A DNA stretch of 64,000 bases from Nocardioides islandensis (lineage in GTDB: Bacteria; Actinomycetota; Actinomycetes; Propionibacteriales; Nocardioidaceae). Location of the stretch: positions 62,001-126,000 of the forward strand of contig NZ_JADKPN010000012.1 of NCBI RefSeq assembly GCF_015352455.1, given 5' to 3'. Below, piece by piece: positions 26,949 through 36,200 of the stretch. Positions within the stretch are counted from its first letter, which is position 1. Each line of letters begins with the position of its first letter. The translations under genes and the position numbers were made by a program. Under the pieces are notes generated by a model that saw only the letters and a list, made by a program, of their open reading frames with translations, did no database searches and was not told the DNA's origin.

Positions 26949-28687
26949 ATCCGCTCCGGCGCGGAGACGCCGAGCAGGGTGAGCCCGTTGGCGAGGACGA
27001 TGCGCGTCGCGTCGACCAGCGTCAGCCGAGCCCGGTGCAGGTCCGTCGCCTCCTCGTCCCCCATCGGCAGGACCCGGCACGAGTCGTAGAACCGGTGGTA
27101 CGACGCCGCCGTCTCCTCCAGGTACCGCGCCACCCGGTGCGGCTCGCGGAGGGTGGCTGCCGCCTGCACGACCCGCGGGAACTCGGCGAGCTGCGTCACC
27201 AGCGAGGATTCGGTGGTCGAGCCGCCGAATCCGCTGGTCGAGGAAGGCGCGCTAGCGCCTGTCACGAGACCAAGGTCCGCCGCATTCCGCAGGATCGACG
27301 ACACCCGAGCGTGCGCGTACTGCACGTAGAAGACCGGGTTGTCGCTGGCCTGCCGCGTCATCTCCGCCGCGTCGAGCGTCAGCGGTGAGTCGGCGGGGTA
27401 CCTCGCGAGCGTGTACCGCAGCGCGTCCACCCCGATCAGGTCCATCAGCTCGCGCAGGCTGACGATCGTCCCCGCGCGTTTCGACAGCTTGAGCTGCTCG
27501 CCGTTCTCGAGGATCGTCACCAGCTGCCCGATCAGCACCTCGATGTTCGCGTCCGGGTCGTCGCCGGCACACGCCGCCATCGCCCGCAGCCGCCCGACGT
27601 ACCCGTGGTGGTCCGCCCCCAGCAGGTAGATGCACCGGTCGAACCCCCGGGTCCGCTTGTCCAGGTAGTACGCCGTGTCGCTGGCGAAGTACGTCAGCTC
27701 GCCGTTCGAGCGGATCAGCACCCGGTCCTTGTCATCCCCGAAGTCGGTCGTGCGCATCCACAGCGCCCCGTCCGCGTCGTACAGGTGCCCCTCTCCCCGC
27801 AGCTTCTCCAGCGTCTCCACCACGTCATTCGGTGGTTGAGGTGCGAGGCCGTCGTCTTTCGGTGGTTGAGGTGCGAGGGCCCCCCGGGCCCGAGCCTCGA
27901 AACCACCATGCAGATCCCGCTCGCTGAACCAGGTGTCGAACACCGTGTGGAACTCCGCCAGCTCCGCCTGCTGATTCGCCAGCTGGATCCGGTACCCCTC
28001 CTCCCGGAACCGCTCCCGCTGCTCGGCCTCCGGCAGCTCCAGGATCCCGGGGTTCGCCTCGAGCACCTGCTGAGCGAGGTCGTGCACGTACTCCCCGAGG
28101 TACCCGTCCTCCGGCGGCTCTGTTCCCGTTGCCCGCGCCAGGATCGAGTCCCCGAACTTGTCCATCTGCGACCCACGGTCGTTGATGTAGAACTCCCGGC
28201 TCACCTCCGCCCCGGCGGCCTCGAGCACCCGCGCCAGCGCATCCCCCACCGCCGCCCATCGCGTGTGCCCCAGATGCAGCGGCCCCGTCGGGTTCGCCGA
28301 GATGAACTCGACGTTGATCCGCTCCCCGTTCAGCGCGTCCGAGGTCCCGTACGCCGCCACGGCCGCCACGATGTCCGCCGCGATCCGCCCCAGCGCCCCG
28401 GCATCGACCGTGATGTTCAGAAACCCCGGCCCCGCGACCTCGACACCAGCGATCCCGTCGGCGCCCTCGAGCTCAGCAGCGATCTTCGCGGCCAGCTCTC
28501 GCGGGTTGGCCCCAGCCTTCTTGCCGAGCTGCAGGGCCACGTTCGTCGCATAGTCCCCATGCCCCTGCTGGCGCGGCCTCTCCACCGTCACTGCGGCAGG
28601 CACGCCGTCCGGCAGCGTCAGCTCACGTCGCTCGACGAGCGCCCTCAGGGCGTCGACGATCGCGTTCGAGATCTGCTCCGGAGTCAC
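26945..28687 (-). CDS. argS: Arginyl-tRNA synthetase carrying two repeat-derived insertions
   Basis: This class I synthetase of 580 residues charges tRNA-Arg. The ATP motif HLGH lies at residues 138-141 (PTGPLHLGH), the late motif appears as LKLSKRAGT, and the C-terminal anticodon-binding domain ends ANGLTLLGVSAPERM. Two segments do not belong to the family pattern: about residues 261-286 (GALAPQPPKDDGLAPQPP) and about residues 473-493 (GASAPSSTSGFGG). Both are translations of interspersed repeats. The reading frame is intact, so the gene is probably functional. The GTG start gives MTPEQISNAIVDAL. Confidence 0.94.
   Translation of the reverse strand: MTPEQISNAIVDALRALVERRELTLPDGVPAAVTVERPRQQGHGDYATNVALQLGKKAGANPRELAAKIAAELEGADGIAGVEVAGPGFLNITVDAGALGRIAADIVAAVAAYGTSDALNGERINVEFISANPTGPLHLGHTRWAAVGDALARVLEAAGAEVSREFYINDRGSQMDKFGDSILARATGTEPPEDGYLGEYVHDLAQQVLEANPGILELPEAEQRERFREEGYRIQLANQQAELAEFHTVFDTWFSERDLHGGFEARARGALAPQPPKDDGLAPQPPNDVVETLEKLRGEGHLYDADGALWMRTTDFGDDKDRVLIRSNGELTYFASDTAYYLDKRTRGFDRCIYLLGADHHGYVGRLRAMAACAGDDPDANIEVLIGQLVTILENGEQLKLSKRAGTIVSLRELMDLIGVDALRYTLARYPADSPLTLDAAEMTRQASDNPVFYVQYAHARVSSILRNAADLGLVTGASAPSSTSGFGGSTTESSLVTQLAEFPRVVQAAATLREPHRVARYLEETAASYHRFYDSCRVLPMGDEEATDLHRARLTLVDATRIVLANGLTLLGVSAPERM
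27211..27271. repeat. Palindromic interspersed repeat inside argS (copy near the anticodon-binding domain)
   Basis: The element has a core palindrome AGGCGC-GCTA-GCGCCT flanked by CTGGTCGAGG on one side and GTCACGAGACC on the other, with a further CGGTGGTCGAG at the left. It reads in frame through argS. The pattern is that of short mobile palindromic elements common in high-GC Actinobacteria, different in sequence from the repeat at 27830. Confidence 0.65.
27830..27907. repeat. Palindromic interspersed repeat inside argS (copy near the catalytic domain)
   Basis: Two units (from 27830 and from 27860) begin CGGTGGTTGAGGTGCGAG, identical to the elements at 19865 and 19914. The second unit runs to GAGCCTCGAAACCACC and forms a hairpin with GGTGGTT/AACCACC ends and a GGGCCC core. 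The whole block is 78 nt, a multiple of three, and is translated within argS. Confidence 0.85.
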
Positions 28688-28759
28688 CGACGAAGGCTAT
28701 CTGCGCTGGCAGGGACGCCTCGCATCAATACCGTCGGCCGGACTCGATGCGCCGAGTCC

Positions 28760-29455
28760 CTACCGAGCCTGCCAGGTCACCGTCTTGAATATTCGTCGAG
28801 CCAGAGGCGCAAGCGCGTCCAAACCGTGCATCGGATCTCCACCGGCGGTCAGGAACACGGTGATCGTGGTGCCGTCCCCCGCCGGTACGGCGAACACCTC
28901 GAGGCGAGAGGCCTCGTTCGTGTGGAAGCCGCTGTCCCCGAACATCACGGCCGCATCCGACCCGGCGCTGAAACCCTTGCCCCTCCGGAGGCCGATCACC
29001 ACATCCCTGACCGGACCAGCCGTCAAGCCGGCGGTGGCCGTGAGACGCCGCACGGCGTGGGCCACGGACTCCTTGTGCCGGTAGGTGTGGTCGAACGTGA
29101 TCTCGTACTCCTCGTTGCCGGCGTACACCTGGAAGGCCGACACGTCGCGCAGGACGGACTTCCACCGGGCAGGAATCCGTAGGGAGAAGGGCGGGTCGAA
29201 TCCGGCATCCACTGGCTGCGTCAGCGGGGCACGAGGGCTGATCACCAGAGGTGGGTCGGCGGGTTCGGTCTCGGCGGCGAGCGGAGACGGCACGGAAGAG
29301 ACAGTCGAGCTCGTCGGTCGCTTCGAGGTCGCCGCCGCTTCCGAACCACCTCCACAGGCGGTCGTGACCGCCCCCACGATCACGAGGAGGCCTGCTAGCC
29401 CAAGCCGTCCGGCGGACGTGAGAAGAGTCCCTTGTTTGTCTTGGCTGGTGGTCAT
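28760..29455 (-). CDS. Putative lipoprotein of unknown function
   Basis: The 231-residue protein has an N-terminal hydrophobic segment (LGLAGLLVIVGAVTTA) followed by Cys-Gly-Gly-Gly. This suits a lipobox (TTAC), although the basic n-region is longer than usual. A Ser/Thr/Pro linker comes next, and then a compact domain beginning FDPPFSLRIPARWKSVL and including GDGTTITVFLTAGG. That pattern recalls small secreted proteins that start with an amphipathic lipoprotein-like PsbP/LpqN fold, but I cannot assign a family. It lies between argS and the tRNA, transcribed on its own. Confidence 0.6.
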   Translation of the reverse strand: MTTSQDKQGTLLTSAGRLGLAGLLVIVGAVTTACGGGSEAAATSKRPTSSTVSSVPSPLAAETEPADPPLVISPRAPLTQPVDAGFDPPFSLRIPARWKSVLRDVSAFQVYAGNEEYEITFDHTYRHKESVAHAVRRLTATAGLTAGPVRDVVIGLRRGKGFSAGSDAAVMFGDSGFHTNEASRLEVFAVPAGDGTTITVFLTAGGDPMHGLDALAPLARRIFKTVTWQAR

Positions 29456-29661
29456 GACCGTCGCTCCCTCGCGCTCTCACGGCGGACGCTCCGCCATTGC
29501 CTCAACGTGGCGGGGCGTGGTCGCACGGTGGTCGCAGCACGGTCGCAGCTCTCGGGAGCGAAATCCCGCCGGGCCTGCCGTGGGAGTGTTGCCGACCTCC
29601 GTCGCTGGCCGCCGGTTTCAAGCCCGACTGACGGGGCCGGTAAGGTCGTCCTCGCACCTGA

Positions 29662-29733
29662 GCCCCCGTAGCTCAGGGGATAGAGCACCGCCCTCCGGAG
29701 GCGGGAGCGTAGGTTCGAATCCTACCGGGGGCG
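29662..29733 (+). tRNA. tRNA-Arg (anticodon CCG)
   Basis: The 72-nt cloverleaf folds cleanly. The acceptor stem is GCCCCCG with CGGGGGC, the anticodon stem is CCGCC with GGCGG around the loop CTCCGGA (anticodon CCG, reading CGG codons), and the T arm is GTAGG-TTCGAAT-CCTAC. The discriminator base is G, and CCA is not encoded. It marks the left edge of the accessory region and lies about 1 kb from argS. Confidence 0.95.
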
Positions 29734-30253
29734 CCGTCCGAATTTGGCTCTGACCTGCGGTTATGCCTCTCGTGCGATACACGGCCAGGTCGATGGCAGT
29801 TTGGCATCTACTTGCCTGGGCGTTTCGGCTGGTGTGCGGTTTCGGCTCATGCTTGACCATCTGATCCGGCAGGTGCTTTCCAGTTCCGGGGACCAGGACT
29901 CCAATTCTGTCGGACCCCTGCTCGAGGCTGTGCCATCGAGCAACAGACTTCACCGAACATCAAGGACACAGTGTGTTGAGAACGTCTTCGAGTGCGCGGT
30001 CTCGATGCGCCTCAGGCTGATAAAGCGGATACTGGCACGCGCGTGAGTGTGCTGGGGTCAGCATCGAGCCTCTGGCTCGGCCGAACCATCCCGAAGCGCA
30101 CTGGTGCACGCTCCGTAACTGCATCCATTCGGTCGGAATTCGCCATTCGCCATTGACTAATGGCATCCGTTTGGTAGACCAGAGCGAGCACAGTTCAAGA
30201 GGTTCGACCCACCGGTGCTTGGGCACCGTCAACGGGCGAAATGGGGGACCCGG
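29734..30253. other. Non-coding gap at the left end of the accessory region
   Basis: About 520 bases hold no convincing gene on either strand; short open frames here lack coding character and ribosome binding sites. Base composition shifts to visibly lower GC than the core. No tRNA 3'-end duplication and no integrase remnant were seen. The right part contains the candidate promoter of the vWA/tubulin-like operon. Confidence 0.6.
30149..30180 (+). promoter_or_regulatory. Candidate promoter with overlapping inverted repeat for the vWA/tubulin-like operon
   Basis: TTGACT (30153-30158) is followed after 16 nt by TAGACC (30175-30180). The -35 lies within the inverted repeat GCCATT-GACT-AATGGC (30149-30164), and a short tandem ATTCGCC repeat precedes it. 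A regulator binding the palindrome would occlude the promoter. The -10 is weak, so this is tentative. Confidence 0.3.
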
Positions 30254-30604
30254 ATGTCGTTTCTGAACGACGCAGGCAGCGCTGCGCTCGTGACGCCCGA
30301 TTCACGGGTTCGAGCCGCTACCTGGCCCGGTTATACGGCAGTCATCACAGGATGCTGCTCAGCAGCGATGGCGTTCCTCGGCCACGCGAACTTGCTGATG
30401 CTCGGCCTTGGCTACGTTCTTGGCGCTGTGATCACCCCGGTGCTGGCGGTTTTCTACCGCGTCATTTTTGAGAATCGGCGGAAGGACCCTTGGTTCGTGC
30501 GGAGTACCAGGCCCGGTCGAGTGATGACACTCGGGGTCCTGTTTGGCGTGGCCGCGGGGATGGTCAACGCCTGGCTGTTGGCGACGGAGTTTGCGAAACG
30601 GTGA
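30254..30604 (+). CDS. Small polytopic membrane protein, first gene of the vWA/tubulin-like operon
   Basis: The 116-residue protein has about three hydrophobic helices (near residues 28-44, 46-65 and 85-107) separated by a basic loop (ENRRKDPWFVRSTRPGR). No family was recognised. The ATG at 30254 follows a GGGGGACC stretch; an earlier in-frame ATG at 30215 lacks a good site. Its TGA overlaps the GTG of the vWA gene (GTGA), so it is translationally coupled to that system and probably acts in the same membrane complex. Confidence 0.65.
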   Translation: MSFLNDAGSAALVTPDSRVRAATWPGYTAVITGCCSAAMAFLGHANLLMLGLGYVLGAVITPVLAVFYRVIFENRRKDPWFVRSTRPGRVMTLGVLFGVAAGMVNAWLLATEFAKR

Positions 30605-33261
30605 GGCTCCGGAGCTGGCTCAGCATCCTGGCGATGCTTGTGCTGTCATGCGCGGTCACGGCCATCGCAGGTCCGGCAAGCGCCGACGGCACGCGCGGAT
30701 TCAGCGAGATAGCTGGTTGCCTCTCCCGAGGCGATCACCTGCTCGTATCAGTCGTCGTCGACGAGTCAGCGAGCCTCCAACAGACCGACCCACAAGCCCA
30801 ACGTGTCCAAGGCATCCAGGCTGCGGTCGATTCGCTGCAACAACTCGCTCAGCTCTCACCACGACTAGACGTGGAGCTCGCACTCTCGACGTTTGCCCGT
30901 GGCTACGAGCTGGTCGTGCCATGGCAACAGCTCAGCACCACGACGGCCGACAACTTACGCGAGGCAGCAGCCGCGCAACTACCGCAGCGAAATAGCGGTG
31001 ACGCGACCGACTACCGCCAGGCGCTGCTGGGTGCCAGGGCGCAGCTCGACGCTCGGGCCGAGTCGCTGGGCGACGCGAAGGCCTGCAAGGCGATCCTGCT
31101 CTTCACCGACGGCGCGCTGGATGTCGACTCTGCGACGTCTGTCGCCCAGACACAGTTGTGCCAGCCCGGTGGCATCCTCGACTCGATCCGCCAGGACAAC
31201 ATTTCATTGATCGCACTGGCCTTGTTCACGCCCGGCGGGGGCGTCACCCCGGCCCAACGCGACCTGCTCCAGGCGATGGCCGAGGGTCGAGGCTCCACCA
31301 CCACCACCTGCGGTACGGTCCCAATCGCGGCGACCGACTCGCAAGGGGTCTACCTGCCGGCGAGCGACCCTGCCGCCCTTCAGTTCCTGTTCGCGCGATC
31401 GGGGGCCCAGGTCGCCGGTGGCTCACCGGCCCCAGAGGTAACGTGCCCTGGGCCCCAATGCCCGGGAGGCCGATACGCACTCCGCGTCGACCCTGGCGTG
31501 ATCGGCGCACGCGTCATCGTCCGGACATCGGGGTCGCTCCAGGTGAGCAGCCCGGCGGGCAGGGCTGTACCACTGACCCAGGACCCCCGGCCGGTAGACG
31601 GAGCGCGGGTCAGCGCCCTTACGCGAGGGGCGTTGACCACGATCAACCTCACCTACGACGCGACGACCACTCAGGCTGACACGTGGACGATCACCACGCA
31701 CGGTCGCAGCATCGTCCAGACCTACTGGTTCTGGGGTGCGAGCCTCCGCCAGGTCAGTCGCTCGGTAGCCGCCGGCCAGAACAACGAGGTGCAGCTGCAA
31801 CTGGTCGACGGTCAGGGACACGCGTTGAGCCCGGAGCAATACGACTCCGTGACCCCGGTCATCGTCATTGGAGGAAATCCGGTCCCGGCATCCATGAACG
31901 ACGAGGGCGCGATCACCGCTCGCTACCCGCTCGGCGTCGACCACCTCGCCCCGTCGTTTCTGCTATCGGCCACCCTCACTGCCCGCACCAGCCCCACGCA
32001 CCACAACCTGGGACCTATACATCTCACGGGGAACATCGCTGTCACCCTTCCCCCAGCGTTCCCAACCGTCGTCCCGGCCCAGCTCGACTTCGGTCACCTG
32101 ACGGGGGCCGGGTCCAAGAGCGCTCAGGTGACCATCACTGGCAGTGAGCTCGGCGCCACCAAGGTCTGCTTGAAGTCCTCGGAGATCTCCCTTCCGGGAC
32201 AGACCAAGGGCGTCGACGCCGTCGCCAGCGAACACGACTGCGTGCAGGTGCCGAGGGCCGCCAAACGAACCCTGGACCTCACGATGACGCCGAAGGTTTC
32301 CGCCGACGGCATCGCGCGCGGGAACGTCGTTCTCGAGCTGCAGTCGTCCGATGGCCAGACACTTCTGTCATCGCTGCCGGCGTCGATGGAGATGTCGCGT
32401 CCGGTCGATCAGGGCAAGCGCTGGGAGATCGTGGTGGGGTTGCTACTCGTCGCGCTCTTGTTCCCCCTCCTGTTGTTGATCGGCAGCAACTACTTCATCC
32501 TGGGTCGATACTCGATGGCCTCGGGTACCCGCACTGCTCGACGCCCCGTAATCGTTGGTCCCGACGGACTACGGGCCGAGGACGGTGACCGCGTAGCCCT
32601 CGAGGCATCGGAGCTGCACAACGTCGCCATCTCGGGGATCGAGCGCGGCGTCCGCATACGAGTACCCGGGACCCCCATCACCCTTGTAGCGCGCCGTGTC
32701 CTCTCCTTGAGAGCACCCCGCGGCATCGCGGTGAACAACGCCCACACCAGGCTCTTCTCCGGCACGGAACCGCACACGGTGGCATCGCCCCGGTACGAGG
32801 CGCCGGTGACCCTGGGGCGGGTGGACGCCGTCTTTGTGAGTCTCGGCTCCGCCGGGGCCAACGATGAGCCACGCCGCGGCGAGCTCTTCGTTGTGGTGCC
32901 TCCAGGGGTGGACCTGGCTGACGCTCAGGAACGCATCGATTCGCTCTCGCGTCGGGTCGACTGGTCGGCACTCGTGGAAGAACTGCCGGAGGCCCCTGCT
33001 CTGACCGATCCCTCAGGGAGGATGGATCGCGACGACATCGATGCTCACGCGAGCCCGACACGCGAAGCGGCTTCAACCCCGTCATGGCTGGAGGACGGCG
33101 AGCCGGCCACCCCGGCGACCGGCGTTCGGCGTGACCCCCGCGGTCGCCGTGGGACCTCCTCGGGTACAGCGACACCGACCCCCGCCGTCCCAACGTCGCC
33201 GCCACCAGAACCGCCCGACGACCGACCCCGGCTGCCCGACTTCCTACGAGACGAGGACTAA
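30601..33261 (+). CDS. von Willebrand factor A domain protein with signal peptide and C-terminal membrane anchor
   Basis: The 886-residue protein starts with a Sec signal (SWLSILAMLVLSCAVTAIAGPASA). A vWA domain follows with a complete metal-ion-dependent adhesion site: DESAS at residues 54-58, a conserved Thr in GDATDYRQAL and the Asp of LLFTDGALD. Beta-rich Ig-like modules come next, then a transmembrane helix at about 610-632 and a cytoplasmic region of about 250 residues ending in a Pro-rich tail. The topology thus puts vWA outside and the tail inside, where it could meet the tubulin-like protein encoded 3 nt downstream. GTG is chosen as start because it overlaps the upstream stop and opens directly into the signal peptide. 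Confidence 0.8.
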   Translation: MRLRSWLSILAMLVLSCAVTAIAGPASADGTRGFSEIAGCLSRGDHLLVSVVVDESASLQQTDPQAQRVQGIQAAVDSLQQLAQLSPRLDVELALSTFARGYELVVPWQQLSTTTADNLREAAAAQLPQRNSGDATDYRQALLGARAQLDARAESLGDAKACKAILLFTDGALDVDSATSVAQTQLCQPGGILDSIRQDNISLIALALFTPGGGVTPAQRDLLQAMAEGRGSTTTTCGTVPIAATDSQGVYLPASDPAALQFLFARSGAQVAGGSPAPEVTCPGPQCPGGRYALRVDPGVIGARVIVRTSGSLQVSSPAGRAVPLTQDPRPVDGARVSALTRGALTTINLTYDATTTQADTWTITTHGRSIVQTYWFWGASLRQVSRSVAAGQNNEVQLQLVDGQGHALSPEQYDSVTPVIVIGGNPVPASMNDEGAITARYPLGVDHLAPSFLLSATLTARTSPTHHNLGPIHLTGNIAVTLPPAFPTVVPAQLDFGHLTGAGSKSAQVTITGSELGATKVCLKSSEISLPGQTKGVDAVASEHDCVQVPRAAKRTLDLTMTPKVSADGIARGNVVLELQSSDGQTLLSSLPASMEMSRPVDQGKRWEIVVGLLLVALLFPLLLLIGSNYFILGRYSMASGTRTARRPVIVGPDGLRAEDGDRVALEASELHNVAISGIERGVRIRVPGTPITLVARRVLSLRAPRGIAVNNAHTRLFSGTEPHTVASPRYEAPVTLGRVDAVFVSLGSAGANDEPRRGELFVVVPPGVDLADAQERIDSLSRRVDWSALVEELPEAPALTDPSGRMDRDDIDAHASPTREAASTPSWLEDGEPATPATGVRRDPRGRRGTSSGTATPTPAVPTSPPPEPPDDRPRLPDFLRDED

Positions 33262-33264
33262 GAC

Positions 33265-36200
33265 ATGTTGCGACCATTCTTATTGATCGGCGTCGGTGGA
33301 TCGGGTGGAAAGACGCTTCGCATCGTCCACCACGAGCTCGAGCGTCTACTCGGGGAGATCGGCTGGGACGAGCCCTTTCCCGCGGGCTGGCAGTTCCTCC
33401 ACGTCGACGTGCCCAGCGTGGCAGACGGTAACGACCCAGACCTGCCGGCCCAGCTCCAGCAGGGCGAATATGCCGGACTCGTCACCGCCGGCATCAACTA
33501 CCGAACCATCGACACGGCATTGGCAGGCACAGGCCGCACGCGAGAGGGCGACTCGATCGCCGGCTGGCGCCCGCTTCCCGAGCACGTCAAAGTGCCGGTC
33601 GAGCGAGGTGCTGGGCAGTTCCGAGCACTTGGCCGGATCATCACCCTGGCGAACATGCGAAGTGTGAAGTCACGGCTCGACGATGCAATGCGCAACATCA
33701 GCGGCCGCGAGGTAACCGGCCAGCTCATGGAACTCACCCGACTGCTCGGTGGAACGCCTTCGAACGTGCAGAAGCCCCCGGTGGCCGTGGTCGTCTCGTC
33801 GATCGCCGGTGGGTCTGGGGCCGGGGCCGCGATCGACGTTTGCGATCTCCTCCGCGCTAGCGGCCCCGGGGTGTGGCCAAGCGAGTCCGTCGGCATCCTC
33901 TACTCCCCCGACGTGTTCGACTACCTCGACCCGGCGCGACGCCGCGGGGTGCGCCCCAACGCCCTCGCCACCCTTGCCGAGCTGGTCGCTGGCTACTGGA
34001 ACAACAAGGGGCCTTCACAAGAGACCATCGGCATCCTGAACCGTCAGGGCGTTGCCGTCGGGGATGTCGACCGCCTCGGTCCCCGATACAGCTTTATCGT
34101 CGGCGCCAAGAACGACTACATCACGTTTCGGACGCAGAACGACATCTACGCTGCGATGGGACGTTCGCTTGCCTCGTGGGTCAGCAGCCCTGTGCTGCAG
34201 GACCGCATGGATGCCTACGTGTCGGGCAACTGGTCCGCGTCAGCGATCTCTGTGCCCGACGAACTCGGCATGAAGACCAATGAGATGGAGACCCCTTTCA
34301 CAGCAATGGGCTCGGCACGCGTGGGTCTGGGGCGCGATCGGTTTCGCGACTACGCCGCCCAACGTCTGGCTCGTGGTGCTGTTGAGCTGTTGCTCAACCG
34401 TCACGAGCAGCGCCGAGCTCGCGGAGATGAGCGGCCTCCTTACGTGATCGCCCAAGAGATTGCGGACAACGCCTTCGCTGGATTCTTGGAGAACTCCAAC
34501 CTCAACGAACGTACCGAGGAGAAGAACGAGATCCTTGACGCATTTCGGCCAACCGACCGGGAGGTCAAGATGCGGCAGCTGATGGACAGCATCTACGACC
34601 AGGTCACGTCCAACTCCCCGCCGAAGGGCCTCACGGTGTCCGAGTGGCGGGACCGCATTTCGCAGCGTGTCCGCGAGGTCATTGACCGGACGCTGGACGA
34701 GTTCGACGTTGAGAACCGGGCTCGCGGTCGTGTTTGGGTAACGGCGATGCAGCCCGACTTCCGCCGCCTTTCCGCCCGTACCCTGTCGCAGGAAGGCACG
34801 GTCGTCACCGCGCTGCTCTTGAGGAAGCTCGCCGACGAGCTGCGGGCCGTGCGAACCGAGCTAGAGCAGGAGGCCAGCAAGTATCTCCGCTCGGGGGAGA
34901 ACTTCGAGGGCGAGATCGACAGTGCTCTGCGCAGCGCCGATGGTGACCTTCTGCCCAGGGAGCACCCGAGCGTGCGAACTGCGGTCCGTCGCGGGATAGC
35001 TGCAGTCCACTACCGCGCGGAGGCGAGGCTGCGACAGCTGGTCGTCGGCATCATTCCCGACCTGGTCAACAACGTCGTCATCAAGATGGCCGAGGAGATC
35101 GAGCGTGCAGGTCAGGGCCTACTGGCGGAGCGGAGCCCTGCCAACGCACAGCCTTCCGCGATCTCCTCCTGGCCCGAAGGCGAGGAGGTGCCGAAGGTAC
35201 TGCGTCCGGCGGCCAACGAGTTCCTCCTCGAAGATCCCGACACCTTCGCGCAGTCGCTCAACCGTCTCATCCTTCGCAGCACAGAGGCCCAGGACCTGAA
35301 CGGCGCATACCGGCGCACCCTCCGGGCGATCATCGAGGGCAGCGATGACGCATCAACCGAGGATCAGAGGGTCGTCAGGCAACCGTCGGCCTGGACTCCG
35401 GCTGCGAGCGAGCTACACGTGGAGCTGTCGTCGGCTCAGCGCGCCGACTTCGACGTCCGGATCTCGGCCGGAGAGCTCCTCGCGCGCGCCACAGCCTGGC
35501 TCACCCGACCCGGAACACCTGCCGGGAGCTTCGTCGCCGAGAGTCTGAACCACTATCTCTCCGACTCAGGGGCCGAGGCAGCCGAAGTTTCAGAGCGTCT
35601 TGCGCGCTTCGAGCAGCGACTCAACGGTGCTGTCGATGCGGCCCAGCCGTTGATCGGCATCAAGAAGTCGGTGCTGGTCGCGGTCCATGGCCGACACGAG
35701 ATCAAGAGTGAGACCTTCTTTTCAGAGATCCCCGTCGCCTCAAGCTCCAATGCGGCAAAGGTCGTCCAAAAGGTCTTGGAGAGCAAAGGTCTCTGGTCAG
35801 CAGAGACGAGTAAGAACTTCGCCGAGTCCGAGCGCAGCTTCATCGATGCCTTCACGGTGCTTGTCGAACCATACGAACCCGTTGTCTTCGACTCGCTGAT
35901 GAAACCTATCGCCGAAGAGTGGGGAGACCGGAGCAAGACTGCCGACGGACGTGAGGAATTCTGGCGATGGCGGCGGGCACGGGCACTTCCGGAGTTTGTT
36001 CCGGCGGCCCCGGCAGTCACAAAGGCGATGGTCCGTGGCTGGTTCACGGCTAACCTCTTCGGGCAGGTACGCCTGGAGGACTCAAGCGCCTCCATCTTCG
36101 TACCCAATCCCGTCGGAGGGAACGGCGCTTGGCGGTCGTTCCCCAAGCCGATGCTGGCTAGCGGCATCACTGCCAACCATGAATACCTACCTCTAGCCCT

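Noticed and set aside
29744..30046. A 100-codon plus-strand open frame after the tRNA
   Set aside because: No ribosome binding site, mixed composition and no conserved pattern; an opposing frame is equally open.
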